64,000 nucleotides of DNA from Symbiodinium natans (taxonomy: Eukaryota; Sar; Dinophyceae; Suessiales; Symbiodiniaceae). Below are positions 41,601-49,036 of the stretch, piece by piece (within the stretch, counting starts at the first letter, position 1; each line of letters opens with the position of its first letter). The notes below the pieces were generated by a model that was given only the letters and a program-made list of their open reading frames with translations, did no database searches and was not told the DNA's origin. Location: assembly GCA_905221605.1 (NCBI GenBank), contig CAJNDS010002682.1, positions 239,001 to 303,000 of the forward strand, read 5' to 3'. The translations under genes were made by a program, and so were the position numbers.

Positions 41601-44600
41601 TACCGCTTTAAGTAGTTGCTGTTGTTGTGTTCCCCCCCCGCCCCCACCCCCCCACCAACTACCAACTACCAAATGTGTCGCGCAATTGGGTGTTTGGGGC
41701 TTTGGGCTTCTTCAGCTGGTGGTACTGACCGGAACCCTAAACCCTAAACCCTAAACCCTAAACCCTAAACCCCAAACCCCAAACCCCAAACCCCAAAACC
41801 CGATAAGAACCCTAAGAGGTAGGGTTCAGGAAGTTCAGGGAAAACGCTGGCCGACGGAAGCCACAGGCAGCGGTGGCCACGCTGCCATGGAGTGAGGGAG
41901 GAGCCCCAAGATGCCGTGCTTCTGGTTTAGGGTTTAGGGTTTAGGGTTTAGGGTTTAGGGTTTAGGGCTTAGGGCTTAGGGCTTAGGGCTTAGGGCTTAG
42001 GGCTTAGGGCTTAGGGCTTAGGGTTTAGGGTTAGGGTTTATAGGGCTTAGGGCTTAGGGTTTTTGGCTTTCGGCTGCAGCTTTTGGAGTCCCCAAGGTGC
42101 GGTGCCTGTGTTTGAGAGGTGAAGCGGGGACTTGGGCATCTTGACAAGGCATGCGGGCGGAGCCTCAGAGGTTTTGTTGGTTTGATGTAGGGTGGGGAGG
42201 GTGGGTAGGGTGGGTACAGTGGGCAGGGTGGGTAGGGTGGGTGGCTCGGCAGGGCAGGGTGGGGCGGGGCGGGGTGGGCGGGGTGGGAGGAGCGCAGAGA
42301 CTGGAACTTCCAGCTTGCGACGCGGTCGTGGCTGTCTAGGAAAGTAACACCGTAGGTTTCGCAAGCTGGGTATCAGCACGTTCTGATTAATTCTGGACCA
42401 GCCCAAGAGGTCGGGTTCAAGGGTATGAAGATAGCTGACCCACAAAGAGTTTGAAACGCTGAAATCCGAAGAGCGCAGACCCGCAGTGGCATTCTGGTGG
42501 CTTAAACTCGCAACGGCCCCCAAGACTCCTAAATCGCCAAGTGCTGCGCCGTGGGGAAGAAAAAGATGAAGAACCAAGCCTACCACGCAGGCCTCTTTTC
42601 CCTGAGGCCCTCTTACGCAAGCTACAGCCTCATGGTCGAAGGCCCCAAAAGCCCCTGAGACCCCCAAAGCAGCGCACCAAGCACCCTAAACCCTGAACCC
42701 TGAACCCTAAACCCTAAACCCTAAACCCTAAACCCTAAACCCTAAACCCGTGAAACCCCTGAAACCCCTGAAACCCCTTAGACCCCAGAGCAGGACAGCT
42801 GCTGCGTCCAAAGTTTGGCATGGCAGCTGCTCGGAGCCCAAGTTTTCGGAGTTTCGACGAGGTTTAGGGTTTAGGGTTTAGGGTTTAGGGTTTAGGGTTT
42901 AGGGCTGAGGGTTTAGGATTCAGGGTTTAGGGTTTAGGGTTTAGGGTGGGGTCGGAAAATAGTTACCAATAATTTGTATTCCCTCATGGTCCCTTTATGG
43001 TCATACGACAGGGACCCCCCAAACCCAGAGGGGTCGGAATAGTGACTGATAGCTGTTTTAGCTGTTTCCCTGGGAATATTTGCTGTTTCCTGGTAGTATG
43101 AGCTGTTTTCGTGGGAATATTAGCTTTTCGCTGTTTCCCTGTGAATATTAGCTGTTTCCTGGCAATTTTAGGTGTTTTTTTCTGGAAATATTTGTTGTTT
43201 CCTAGTATGATTAGCTGTTTCGCTGGCAACATTAGCTGCTTCCTGGTATTATTAGCTGCTTCCCTGGTATGACTAGCTGTTTCCCTTGGGAATATTAGCT
43301 GTTTCCCTGCGAATATTCGCTGTTTCCTGGTATGATTAGATGTTTCCATAAAGATGTTAGCTGTTTCTGGGAATATCTGGGAATATTGAATGTTTCCCTT
43401 TTCGTGGGAATATTAGCTGTTTCCTGGTATTATCAGCTGTTTTGCTGAAAATATTAGCTGTTTCCGGGTATTATTAGCTGTTTCCCTGGTATTATTAGCT
43501 GTTTCCCTGTTGATTTTAGCTGTTTCCTGGTATTATTAGCTGTTTCCATAGCAATTTTTGCTGTTTCCTGGAATTATTAGCTATATTAGCGTTTTCCTTG
43601 TTTTAGTAGCTGCTTAGCTGTCTCCCTCAAAAATTAGCTGGTTCCTGGTATTATTAGCTGTTTCCCTTGGAATATTAGCTGTTTTCCTCTTATTTCTAGC
43701 TGTTTTCCTGTATTAGCGGTTTCCTGCTGTTTCTGCTGTTTCCCTGGGAGTATTCGCTGCTTCCGGGTATTAGTAGCTGACTCCTGGTAGTATTAGCTGT
43801 TTTTGCGGGAAGATTAGCTGTTTCCTGAATTATTATCTGTTCCCGTGGGAAATGTAGCTGTTTCCTGGTATGGTTAGCTGTTTCCACGGGAATTTTCGCT
43901 CCCCTGCATTAAGCTGTTTACGGCGTGGGGCAGTGCAGGGGTTAGGGTTTCAGGGTTTCGAGGATGAGGGAGAAGATGCTCCACTAGTAGTGTCCTTGAT
44001 GGGTTTTTTCCTGTCTAGGCTGTTTCAATATTCAGTCCTCACCTGTTTCTTACGGTTTGGTTCAACCCATGGTTTCGTGGCTGTACAGTTTTCAACGTGA
44101 CACCAAGTGAATGGACTCTTTGAGTCGGCACAGATGAATAGTAGGGCTTCGGCTTTACAAGCCATGTGCACTCGCAGCCCAAAAATGTCCAACAAGGAAC
44201 TGCTTTATTCTTACTGACCCAAACCACACTCAAGCCTACCCCAAACCACACTCAAGCCTACACTGAACCCTCAAAAAAACCATGAGGTCTACGACAAAGG
44301 TGGAAGTTATGCTCCGCACAGAGACAACGAACGTACTGGCCAAAGCCTTCGCCAGTGGGTCCGCCCCTCTGGCTACGAATTCGGGCTGTAAGGGTTTAGA
44401 GGGCTTATGGTTCAGGGCTGAGGGCTCAGGGCTTAGAGGGTTGGAGGGCCATAGGGCTTATAGGGGCTTAGAGGGGCTTAGAGGGGCTTATATAAGGGCT
44501 TCTGTAGGGGGTTTATTGGGGCTTTCAGGGGCTCATTGGGGCTCATGGGGCCTCAGGTCTTAAAACAGTTTAGGGTCTAGGGTTGAGTTTTTTTTTTTTG

Positions 44601-47276
44601 GTAGGGTTTAGGGTTTAGGGTTTAGGGTTTAAGGTTTAGGGTTTAGGGTTTAGGGTTTAGGGTTTAGGGTTTAAGGTTGCAGACCCAAACCCTCACTGAA
44701 GCTCTATCTTGGCCCGGCGGCCTGCTATGGCCCAGACTGCCTGTAGTACCTCGCTACGTTTCGGGGCCAGAGGTGCCTGAAACCACCAAAAACAGGGAGC
44801 CCTTTTCCCGGTTGGGAATTGACGAACACAGGGGACCCCCAAAATAGACCCCCAAGTAGTCGGATCCCCTTAGAATCCCCAAATAAGGTACACCGAATTT
44901 CGGAAACCCCCTAAACGCCAAACCCTAAACCCTAAACCCTAAACCCTAAACCCTAAGCCCTAAGCCCTAAACCCTAAACCCTAAACCCTAAACCCTAAAC
45001 CCTAAACCCTAAACCATGGGGATCCCAGAGGGCGGAGAACTCTCTCGGGCCGGTGCGCAAGCAGAGCTGGCAAGTCAACCGCGCAGAGGCATGTAGTGCT
45101 GCAAAAAAGGGCTGAATCACCCCCAAAGTTCCCTTGTAACGACGACCGCCCTAAACCCCCTTTAGGGTTTAGGGTTTAGGGTTTAGGGTCTAGGGTCTAG
45201 GGTCTAGGGTCTAGTGTTTAGGCCCTGGACCCACCAATGAAGGACAGTATCAAGACGCTGTGCAGGGCACCTTGCACGCCAGCGCGAGGAGTAGCCCTGA
45301 GGAGCACGTAACATCCTGTTAAGATGATCTACACTAACCCAAGAATTTTCTGACTACTCCCAAATACCAATTCGAATGATGGGGGCCCCTACAGTAATGA
45401 CGCCTGTGCGCGAGCAACCGAGGCACGCATGTGCCACCCTGAACTAAGCAATGCCCTGAATAACTAGTTTTTTGCGGAAAAGCTCCAAACCCTAAATCCA
45501 GCAAACCCTAAAACCCAAAACCCTAAAGACCCTATTTTAAAGACCCTAAGCCCAAAAAACCCTAGAAATCCTGCACCCCAAAAATGGCAGAACCATCCTC
45601 CCCCGGAGGCTCCAACCTGCGCAAAATCTCTCTCTGACCAGCTCTGGTGTTTCAGGTCAACTTTCGGGCTCTCACTGCGGTGATCTATGCGGCTCGCCTA
45701 GTTAGTGGCCTAAAGACAGGGCCTCGTCCCTCTTTATAGGGGTCCCTTCTGGAATGCGGCGTTTTGGGGTTGCAAAGGTTTACAGCCTGCAGTTGCTCAA
45801 GCCAGGTCAATCCTACAGGCTTCGGGTGCGCTGAGGACGCCCGATGGGATTGTCCGAAAGCCCTAAACTGCCCTAAACCCGAAACCCGAAACCCTGAGCC
45901 CTAACCCGGAACCGTTCAGGGTTTTAGGGGCCAAGGGCCAACCTAGTAGACCTGGTTATGTTCGTGGGCGTTCCGGTTTACAGTCGAGCTCTGTCGTTGA
46001 CATGTTTGGGGCACTTGCTCTTCTTATGAGTAGGGTTTAGGGTTTGGGGTTTGGGGCTTAGGGTTTAGGGTTTAGGGTTTAGGGTTGAAGTTTCGGGGCG
46101 AACCGTGAACCTTGCAAGCAGCTTACAGGGTTTCTGCGTAATTCGTAGGTGGGAAAGTTATGTCGTTGCAGCACCTCCTCTTCATAGATATAAACACACG
46201 CACACCCACATACCTATACATATATATATATATATATGTACATGCATACATACAATTATGCAGTGAACACATGGGTAGTTATCTAAATTGGGGTTTGTGT
46301 TGGGTTTCGGGCCATTTGGTGCCATACAAAAAAACAAAAACACATATATACACACATTAAATATTTTTGTGTATGTATGTATTTGCTTGCTTCTTTTGAT
46401 CTAACTTCCATGGGCCCCATACTGGTAAACCTTAGACCACCAGGGGTTGGGGTGACAAGTCCAAGATGTTTATGACAACGGCCTTCGGGTTTAGGGTTTA
46501 GGGTTTAGGGTTTTAGGGTTTAGGGGTTTAGGGTTTAGGGTGTTTAGTGTACCCTGAATGGTCAAACCCTAGACAGCTACCCACCACGTTGGGAGAAGTG
46601 CAAAAGGACGGCGGGGAGCTCCGCTGCCATCTTGGCGCGCGCCTTGATGACCTCTGCGGCGCCCGGCACGCCCAGCACACTGGTTTAGGGTTTAGGGTTT
46701 AGGGTTTAGGGTTTGGGGTTTAGGGTTTAGGGTTTAGGGTTGGGATGTTCCGCATTATACTAACAGTCCTCAATAGGGATTCTAATCGGGGGTAGGACGG
46801 ACTGTTCGTATAAGGGGGAACATCTCAAGTTTTAAGTTTCGGGTGTATGGGAGTTGCTGGTTCCCCTCCAGAGCAACAGCCTGAAATCAAAATGCAAAGT
46901 GGGCTTTGTTTTCCGGATGCTTAAGGAGTGGTTCTTCATGGGTCTTCTATAGATACCCTACGTTTCACCCCAGCTTCCGCTAGCCAAATGAACACGCACG
47001 CTAACTAGTCAAGGACCTCCCCGAGCTTGATAATTCACAGGTATCTGAATATGATGTAAGGAAGATTCGTTGATTGAAAGGCAAGGGAGTCCCTGGGCAG
47101 GAGGGCTTTGAACCCATCAGAGTCTCGATATTTGTAATTAGGGGTGCGTTTTTTTTGCTCCGTGAGAGAACCCTGAACCCAAAACCGTCAACCCTAAACC
47201 CCAAACCGGAATGGCTGACCGAGTTTTGCTGAGATTTTAACTAGGTGGAGGCTGCAAGTCTTCAAGAGAAGTCGAG
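29585..47276 (+). CDS. Protein with N-terminal Met-Lys-Ala repeats, about 30 exons, function unknown
   Basis: The proposed start codes MAPMKAMK. Seven further exons up to 31934 code almost only AMKAMK units, one interrupted by KKADDEEAP. Later exons include WLFGTGTQPAVLYLWDE, NPDEALSTLRKRPAL, VVVVTRAGNGRVPS, a Cys-bearing stretch SRLCACGQKGELAVN-RGPYCGTI, IRELFDAAPPRAEPS, and helical segments around VEALSAERLR and RSDRVAFLEA. About 1.3 kb of coding sequence lies in 17.7 kb. Met-Lys-Ala-rich N-termini are, to my knowledge, frequent among dinoflagellate proteins and would be highly basic; nucleic-acid binding is a guess. I recognise no domain in the rest. Phase agrees over all proposed junctions, with the same circularity caveat as for the formin gene. 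The 3' end was not found. Confidence 0.6.
29633..29722. mobile_element. Palindromic element, family A (copy 2)
   Basis: GGGATGCTCCCCCTTATAC and TAACAGTCC pair with the right arm ACTGTTAGTATAAGG and GGGAACATCCC. It lies between exons 1 and 2 of the Met-Lys-Ala gene. Confidence 0.72.
29781..29798 (+). CDS. Met-Lys-Ala gene, exon 2 (AMKAMK)
   Basis: An 18-nt exon coding AMKAMK between acceptor ACGCAG and GC donor (GCGCTT). The sequence continues ALC in frame if the donor is not used. Confidence 0.6.
30325..30351 (+). CDS. Met-Lys-Ala gene, exon 3
   Basis: A 27-nt exon coding AMKAMKAMK; acceptor TGGCAG, GC donor (GCAAGC). Confidence 0.65.
30660..30686 (+). CDS. Met-Lys-Ala gene, exon 4
   Basis: A 27-nt exon coding AMKAMKAMK; acceptor CGACAG, GC donor (GCAAGG). 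Near-identical in length and sequence to exon 3, including the donor. Confidence 0.65.
30859..30924 (+). CDS. Met-Lys-Ala gene, exon 5 (longest repeat exon)
   Basis: Codes AMKKADDEEAPMKSMKSMK, then AMK. Acceptor CGTCAG, GC donor (GCTCTC). The acidic DDEE patch breaks the basic repeat. Confidence 0.65.
31281..31405. mobile_element. Palindromic element, family B (copy 4)
   Basis: TTCATGGCACTTATTAACCA at left; ACAGTTATAATTGGTAAG with CATGG at right. It directly precedes exon 6 of the Met-Lys-Ala gene. Confidence 0.68.
31440..31466 (+). CDS. Met-Lys-Ala gene, exon 6
   Basis: A 27-nt exon coding AMKAMKAMK; acceptor GAGAG, GT donor (GTGCCA). It lies just after a family B palindrome. Confidence 0.65.
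31766..31801 (+). CDS. Met-Lys-Ala gene, exon 7
   Basis: A 36-nt exon coding four AMK units; acceptor CTGCAG, GC donor (GCAGGC). Confidence 0.65.
31918..31934 (+). CDS. Met-Lys-Ala gene, exon 8
   Basis: A 17-nt exon, AMKAM plus AA; acceptor CTGAG, consensus-like donor GTGAGC. Reading on without splicing meets TGA at once, so splicing is needed to continue. Confidence 0.6.
32402..32483 (+). CDS. Met-Lys-Ala gene, exon 9
   Basis: One base, then WLFGTGTQPAVLYLWDETIK and VSIYRKE: a long, non-repetitive, strongly coding-like stretch entered in exactly the phase left by exon 8. Acceptor CTGTAG, GT donor (GTTCGC). No family recognised. Confidence 0.65.
32836..32890 (+). CDS. Met-Lys-Ala gene, exon 10
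   Basis: Codes AGGNPDEALSTLRKRPAL plus one base; acceptor GACCAG, GT donor (GTTCTT). Confidence 0.62.
33307..33344 (+). CDS. Met-Lys-Ala gene, exon 11
   Basis: Two bases, then AAPACNEAGRVA; acceptor GCAAG, GT donor (GTTGAG). Confidence 0.5.
33991..34360 (-). repeat. CCCCAAA array grading into CCCTAAA
   Basis: CCCCAAA dominates to about 34240, then CCCTAAA up to exon 12 of the Met-Lys-Ala gene. Confidence 0.88.
34365..34406 (+). CDS. Met-Lys-Ala gene, exon 12
   Basis: Codes AESPETKRSKATFE; acceptor GAGAG, GT donor (GTCCCG). C-type block upstream, T-type block downstream. Confidence 0.58.
34790..34831 (+). CDS. Met-Lys-Ala gene, exon 13
   Basis: Codes VVVVTRAGNGRVPS; acceptor CCGTAG, GT donor (GTGGAT). 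A skipped candidate at about 34573 (reading PTMAPNGP in phase) lies between exons 12 and 13. Confidence 0.58.
35530..35587 (+). CDS. Met-Lys-Ala gene, exon 14 (Cys-bearing)
   Basis: Codes VEGLPCRAVGSRLCACGQK plus one base; acceptor TACCAG, GT donor (GTTCCG). With exon 15 the Cys residues could form a small metal site, but no known zinc-finger spacing is evident. Confidence 0.55.
36090..36195. mobile_element. Family F element (copy 4)
   Basis: GGGGGTTTACGAAAATAGGG, then GACCCC...AATAGACCCC at left; AATAAGGTACCCCTATTCTC and GGAAACC at right. Confidence 0.65.
36451..36496 (+). CDS. Met-Lys-Ala gene, exon 15
   Basis: Two bases, then ELAVNRGPYCGTIS plus AT; acceptor TTGTAG, GT donor (GTGAAG). 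Confidence 0.58.
37035..37071 (+). CDS. Met-Lys-Ala gene, exon 16
   Basis: One base, then MLLEVDEWAGGS; acceptor CGGCAG, GC donor (GCCAAG). A longer open frame from 37001 is possible but out of phase. Confidence 0.5.
37421..37538. mobile_element. Family E element (copy 2, complete)
   Basis: Terminal repeats GGTAGGATAAGGGGGACCC and GGGTCCCCCTAATCCTATCC. Internal sequence differs from copy 1 at only a handful of positions over 90 bp, suggesting recent movement or conversion. Confidence 0.75.
37600..37620 (+). CDS. Met-Lys-Ala gene, exon 17 (21-nt micro-exon)
   Basis: Codes LPIKRQK; acceptor CTACAG, GT donor (GTGCTT). Short, but phase and composition fit the next exon. Confidence 0.45.
37763..37820 (+). 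CDS. Met-Lys-Ala gene, exon 18
   Basis: Codes IRELFDAAPPRAEPSSRTA plus one base; acceptor TCCCAG, GA donor (GACCTT). Confidence 0.6.
37865..38000 (-). repeat. CCCTGAA/CCCTGAG array
   Basis: Switches from CCCTAAA through CCCTGAA to about 11 units of CCCTGAG. Confidence 0.85.
38642..38700 (+). CDS. Met-Lys-Ala gene, exon 19
   Basis: Two bases, then PDGFDVSAAVEALSAERLR; acceptor TTCCAG; the GT donor forms the first telomere-like unit. Classic C-block/exon/T-block arrangement. Confidence 0.64.
38699..38925 (+). repeat. TTTAGGG array after Met-Lys-Ala exon 19
   Basis: More than 25 heptamers starting at the donor itself. Confidence 0.9.
39664..39708 (+). CDS. Met-Lys-Ala gene, exon 20
   Basis: Codes VMQAAAELDGLRERG, helical; acceptor GGGCAG, GC donor (GCCCAT). 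Confidence 0.62.
40068..40100 (+). CDS. Met-Lys-Ala gene, exon 21
   Basis: Codes AANADTTGAQK; acceptor TGAAG, GT donor (GTCACA). Confidence 0.55.
40275..40307 (+). CDS. Met-Lys-Ala gene, exon 22
   Basis: Codes ARSDRVAFLEA; acceptor TGTCAG, GC donor (GCCGGG). The frame stays open further (AGLNA), so the end is uncertain. Confidence 0.55.
40520..40592. mobile_element. Family F element (copy 5, partial)
   Basis: TACGAGAATAAGACACCCCC and AAGTAGGATCCCTTATAAC; the right end is missing. Confidence 0.5.
40677..40950 (+). repeat. CTTAGGG array, longest pure run
   Basis: About 27 near-identical CTTAGGG units followed by TTTAGGG and GTGTAGGG units. Confidence 0.9.
41274..41324 (+). CDS. Met-Lys-Ala gene, exon 23
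   Basis: Codes LDDDKPQHCLRLFRRME; acceptor CCCCAG, GC donor (GCTGGG). The CLRLFRRME helix is reminiscent of the second helix of a PPR motif, but a single match is not enough to call one. Confidence 0.64.
41867..41891 (+). CDS. Met-Lys-Ala gene, exon 24
   Basis: Codes AAVATLPW plus one base; acceptor CCACAG, consensus-like donor GTGAGG. Confidence 0.55.
42814..42861 (+). CDS. Met-Lys-Ala gene, exon 25
   Basis: Two bases, then WHGSCSEPKFSEFRR plus one base; acceptor CAAAG; the GT donor begins the T-type block. Confidence 0.55.
42862..44299 (+). other. Intron carrying the TTAGCTGTTTCC array
   Basis: Begins with a T-type block (42862-42950), then the minisatellite, then about 400 bp of unique sequence up to exon 26. 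There is no C-type block before the acceptor, so this intron departs from the usual layout. Confidence 0.5.
43045..43895 (+). repeat. Degenerate minisatellite, unit near TTAGCTGTTTCCTGGTA
   Basis: About 850 bp of imperfect roughly 20-22-bp units built on TTAGCTGTTTCC plus CTGGTATTA or CTGGGAATA. It lies in the intron before exon 26 of the Met-Lys-Ala gene. GGGTCGGAA-type copies at about 42950 and 43031 precede it. It is the only large array in the window unrelated to telomere repeats. Confidence 0.85.
44300..44387 (+). CDS. Met-Lys-Ala gene, exon 26
   Basis: In phase it reads GSYAPHRDNERTGQSLRQW, then VRPSGYEFG; donor GTAAGG matches the general consensus. If the donor were skipped the frame would end in TAA at 44389. 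A second open frame (VEVMLRTETTNVLAKAF) is out of phase. Confidence 0.55.
44818..44911. mobile_element. Family F element (copy 6)
   Basis: GACGAACACAGGGGACCCCC and AAAATAGACCCCCAAGTAG at left; AAATAAGGTACACCG and TTTCGGAAACCCCC at right. Confidence 0.62.
45031..45073 (+). CDS. Met-Lys-Ala gene, exon 27
   Basis: One base, then AENSLGPVRKQSWQ; acceptor CAGAG, GT donor (GTCAAC). A second frame is also open. Confidence 0.48.
45222..45266 (+). CDS. Met-Lys-Ala gene, exon 28
   Basis: Codes ALDPPMKDSIKTLCR; acceptor TTTAG made by a telomere-like unit, GC donor (GCACCT). The unusual acceptor lowers confidence. Confidence 0.45.
46607..46674 (+). CDS. Met-Lys-Ala gene, exon 29
   Basis: Codes DGGELRCHLGARLDDLCGAR, then HA and two bases; acceptor CAAAAG, GC donor (GCACAC). 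The opposite strand is also open over this segment, and T-type blocks lie on both sides, so strand is less sure than elsewhere. Confidence 0.48.
46742..46827. mobile_element. Palindromic element, family A (copy 3)
   Basis: Same arms as copies 1 and 2, with a decayed left end (GGGATGTTCCGCATTATAC). Confidence 0.68.
47245..47276 (+). CDS. Met-Lys-Ala gene, candidate exon 30
   Basis: One base, then WRLQVFKRSR plus one base; acceptor ACTAG, GT donor (GTTTGG). Last exon that keeps phase; the 3' end of the gene was not found. Confidence 0.35.
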
Positions 47277-48232
47277 GTTTGGTCTATTGGGGGGGGGGGG
47301 GGGGGGGGGGGGGGGTGACCTTGTATTCACGCTTACACTTGCAATTGCACTTCTTTTTGCGGCTTATTTCTCCTGGTAACTAGAGGAGTAGACACGTAGA
47401 TGTGCAGCCGAGATGATTGGCCGGATAGGCATAGCGGCGGAAGATGTGTAGAGAGTGCTGACCCCACACATCCACGTGCCTTATTGAGCCGAGGCCACAG
47501 CGACCAGCGTGCAGGCAGGATGCTGTCATTTGAGGGCTGATAGACTGGCTTGTCTGGAACAGAACTGACGGTTCTCGCCAAGGGTTTAGGGTTCAAGGTT
47601 TTACAATCCAAACTGACACCTCGAGCACATGAAGGACAGACCGTTTCCCTAAGTTTACACCTGTAAACCCAAAACCCTCAACCACTGAACCCAAAGTCTA
47701 CACCCCCCCCCCCCATAGTAAGGTTGTTACAACTCCTATTCACCAAAGGTATCATCCATATTTATTCCAGGATACCGAGATCCTAGACCGCAAAACCTGA
47801 AGGCAGCATGGCATTCCGCATGTCGCCCCTCAACAGAGATCTACTATTTGTTTAAGAACCCACCCACCCCCAAAACATTCAGAATACTCTTCCTTATAAG
47901 GGCAATATGTGGGGGGATATTATGTTTTTTTCTTTTTGGGGGTTGTTCAGGAAAGAGTAGAGATCCAGGCCCTGAGTTCAAAGCTGTAGTCTCGGTTGCT
48001 TCTCGGCTCGGCCATGTTCTGTAGCTTGGGACCACGGTGCTTTGGGACAGGTTGATGCGGCTGGAGTTAGCTCAAGTGAAATTGAAACCTGGAGCTTTTG
48101 GAAGCACGGCATGGCAACAAGGGCTCAGGGGTCCAGCAAAAACCCACACCGAAGCCTCAGTATTTAGGGTTTGTACACGGAGATACTCCCAGCATCGGGT
48201 TGCCGACACGTGTAGGGGAGACAGTGTTGGCC
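47277..48232. other. Stretch between Met-Lys-Ala gene and RING-like gene
   Basis: Holds a long G tract (about 47289-47315), a T-type remnant near 47582 and a family G palindrome (47838-47965). No exon supported and no promoter motif visible. Confidence 0.45.
47838..47965. mobile_element. Family G element (copy 4)
   Basis: AGATCTACTATTTGTTTAAG at left and GTTCAGGAAAGAGTAGAGAT at right, with CTTCCTTATAAGGGCAATAT in the centre. Confidence 0.62.
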
Positions 48233-49036
48233 ATGTCCCGAGTCGCTTCGTCAGTTCCTACCTCCTCCTCCGGCGATGATGAGAGATGCTATTTCTGTGG
48301 CCATGAGCCTGCGAGGGAGTACTTCTTCTGCTGCGGAGCAAGGGTTTTCACTTGCGGATGCAGACTGCGTACGACCTGCCCAACATGCCGGCGCCAGCTG
48401 ACAGAGCTACATAGAGATGACGGATCTTGGGAGCAGCGGGAGCATGTCATCGAGGAAGCAGGAGCCACTGCAGAAGAGCTCGGAGTCGAAGAGGATGCAG
48501 TCACCATCGAGGAGCGGGTGGCCGCCGTCGAGTTGGAGGTGGCCCGCCTTCAGGCAATGCCGCGACAGGAACCGATGCCTGAGCCCGAGGCAACGCCGAT
48601 GGAGCCAAGACCACGGATCCAGATGCCTTGGCAGACGCAGTGGACACCGCCACCGGAAGGACGGCCCCGGTACCCAATCTTCCGCAGACAGTTGGACAAC
48701 GGTTGGATCCGGTACGACTTCCACGAGGAGGACGAGCGACGAATCAAGAGCAGAAGCGGCCGCACGCCACCTGGAGGATGCCGTGATCTTCACCAGAGCG
48801 GCCGAACAAACTGGAAAAGCCTACCGCCATGCGAGGCCATCCGCCCGGATGATTCGTGCTATTTCCTCGTTCACGACGAGAAGAAACTGCTTTTCTACGC
48901 ATCTCGCAAGCCGGTTCGAGTCCGGCTTGCCAAGATCGTATTGGGCGTCTGGTGGGATGTGGAGTGGAGTTGCGTGTGTTCCGACTCGGCATCGGAAGAA
49001 GCTTCTGCATGGACATCCACCAAGACGAGCCTCTGA
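48233..49036 (+). CDS. Cys-rich RING-like protein, intron-free
   Basis: A 267-codon frame starting MSRVASSVPT. A compact Cys cluster follows at residues 19-52: CYFCGHEPAREYF, then FCCGARVFTCGC and CPTCRRQL, resembling a RING or other cross-brace zinc finger of ubiquitin ligases, although ligand order is not a textbook match. After it comes an acidic, coiled-coil-like segment (EERVAAVELEVARLQAM), a Pro/Glu/Met-rich stretch, then a basic region and a C-terminal part with CYFLVHDEKKLLFYASRK. The frame is open 45 codons further upstream, but that part contains a telomere-like remnant, so I prefer the inner Met. A long uninterrupted frame is striking beside genes cut into 20-100-nt exons. It may be a retrocopy; a short A-rich stretch lies near 49077. 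A long overlapping frame exists on the same strand, so coding frame should be confirmed. Confidence 0.62.
   Translation: MSRVASSVPTSSSGDDERCYFCGHEPAREYFFCCGARVFTCGCRLRTTCPTCRRQLTELHRDDGSWEQREHVIEEAGATAEELGVEEDAVTIEERVAAVELEVARLQAMPRQEPMPEPEATPMEPRPRIQMPWQTQWTPPPEGRPRYPIFRRQLDNGWIRYDFHEEDERRIKSRSGRTPPGGCRDLHQSGRTNWKSLPPCEAIRPDDSCYFLVHDEKKLLFYASRKPVRVRLAKIVLGVWWDVEWSCVCSDSASEEASAWTSTKTSL

Noticed and set aside
42047-42667. 206-codon open frame on the - strand
   Set aside because: It runs through a GGTAGGGTGGG-type tandem repeat and a telomere-like end, has no domain, and lies in an intron of the + strand gene.
46561-46700. - strand terminal exon (reading VLGVPGAAEVIKARAKM to a stop)
   Set aside because: Open and plausible, but the + strand reading keeps phase with the preceding exons of the Met-Lys-Ala gene. 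It remains the best alternative.
48906-48930. tRNA T-arm-like hairpin around GGTTCGAGTCC
   Set aside because: Only a single stem-loop fits; no acceptor, D or anticodon arms are present and it lies inside the RING-like coding frame.
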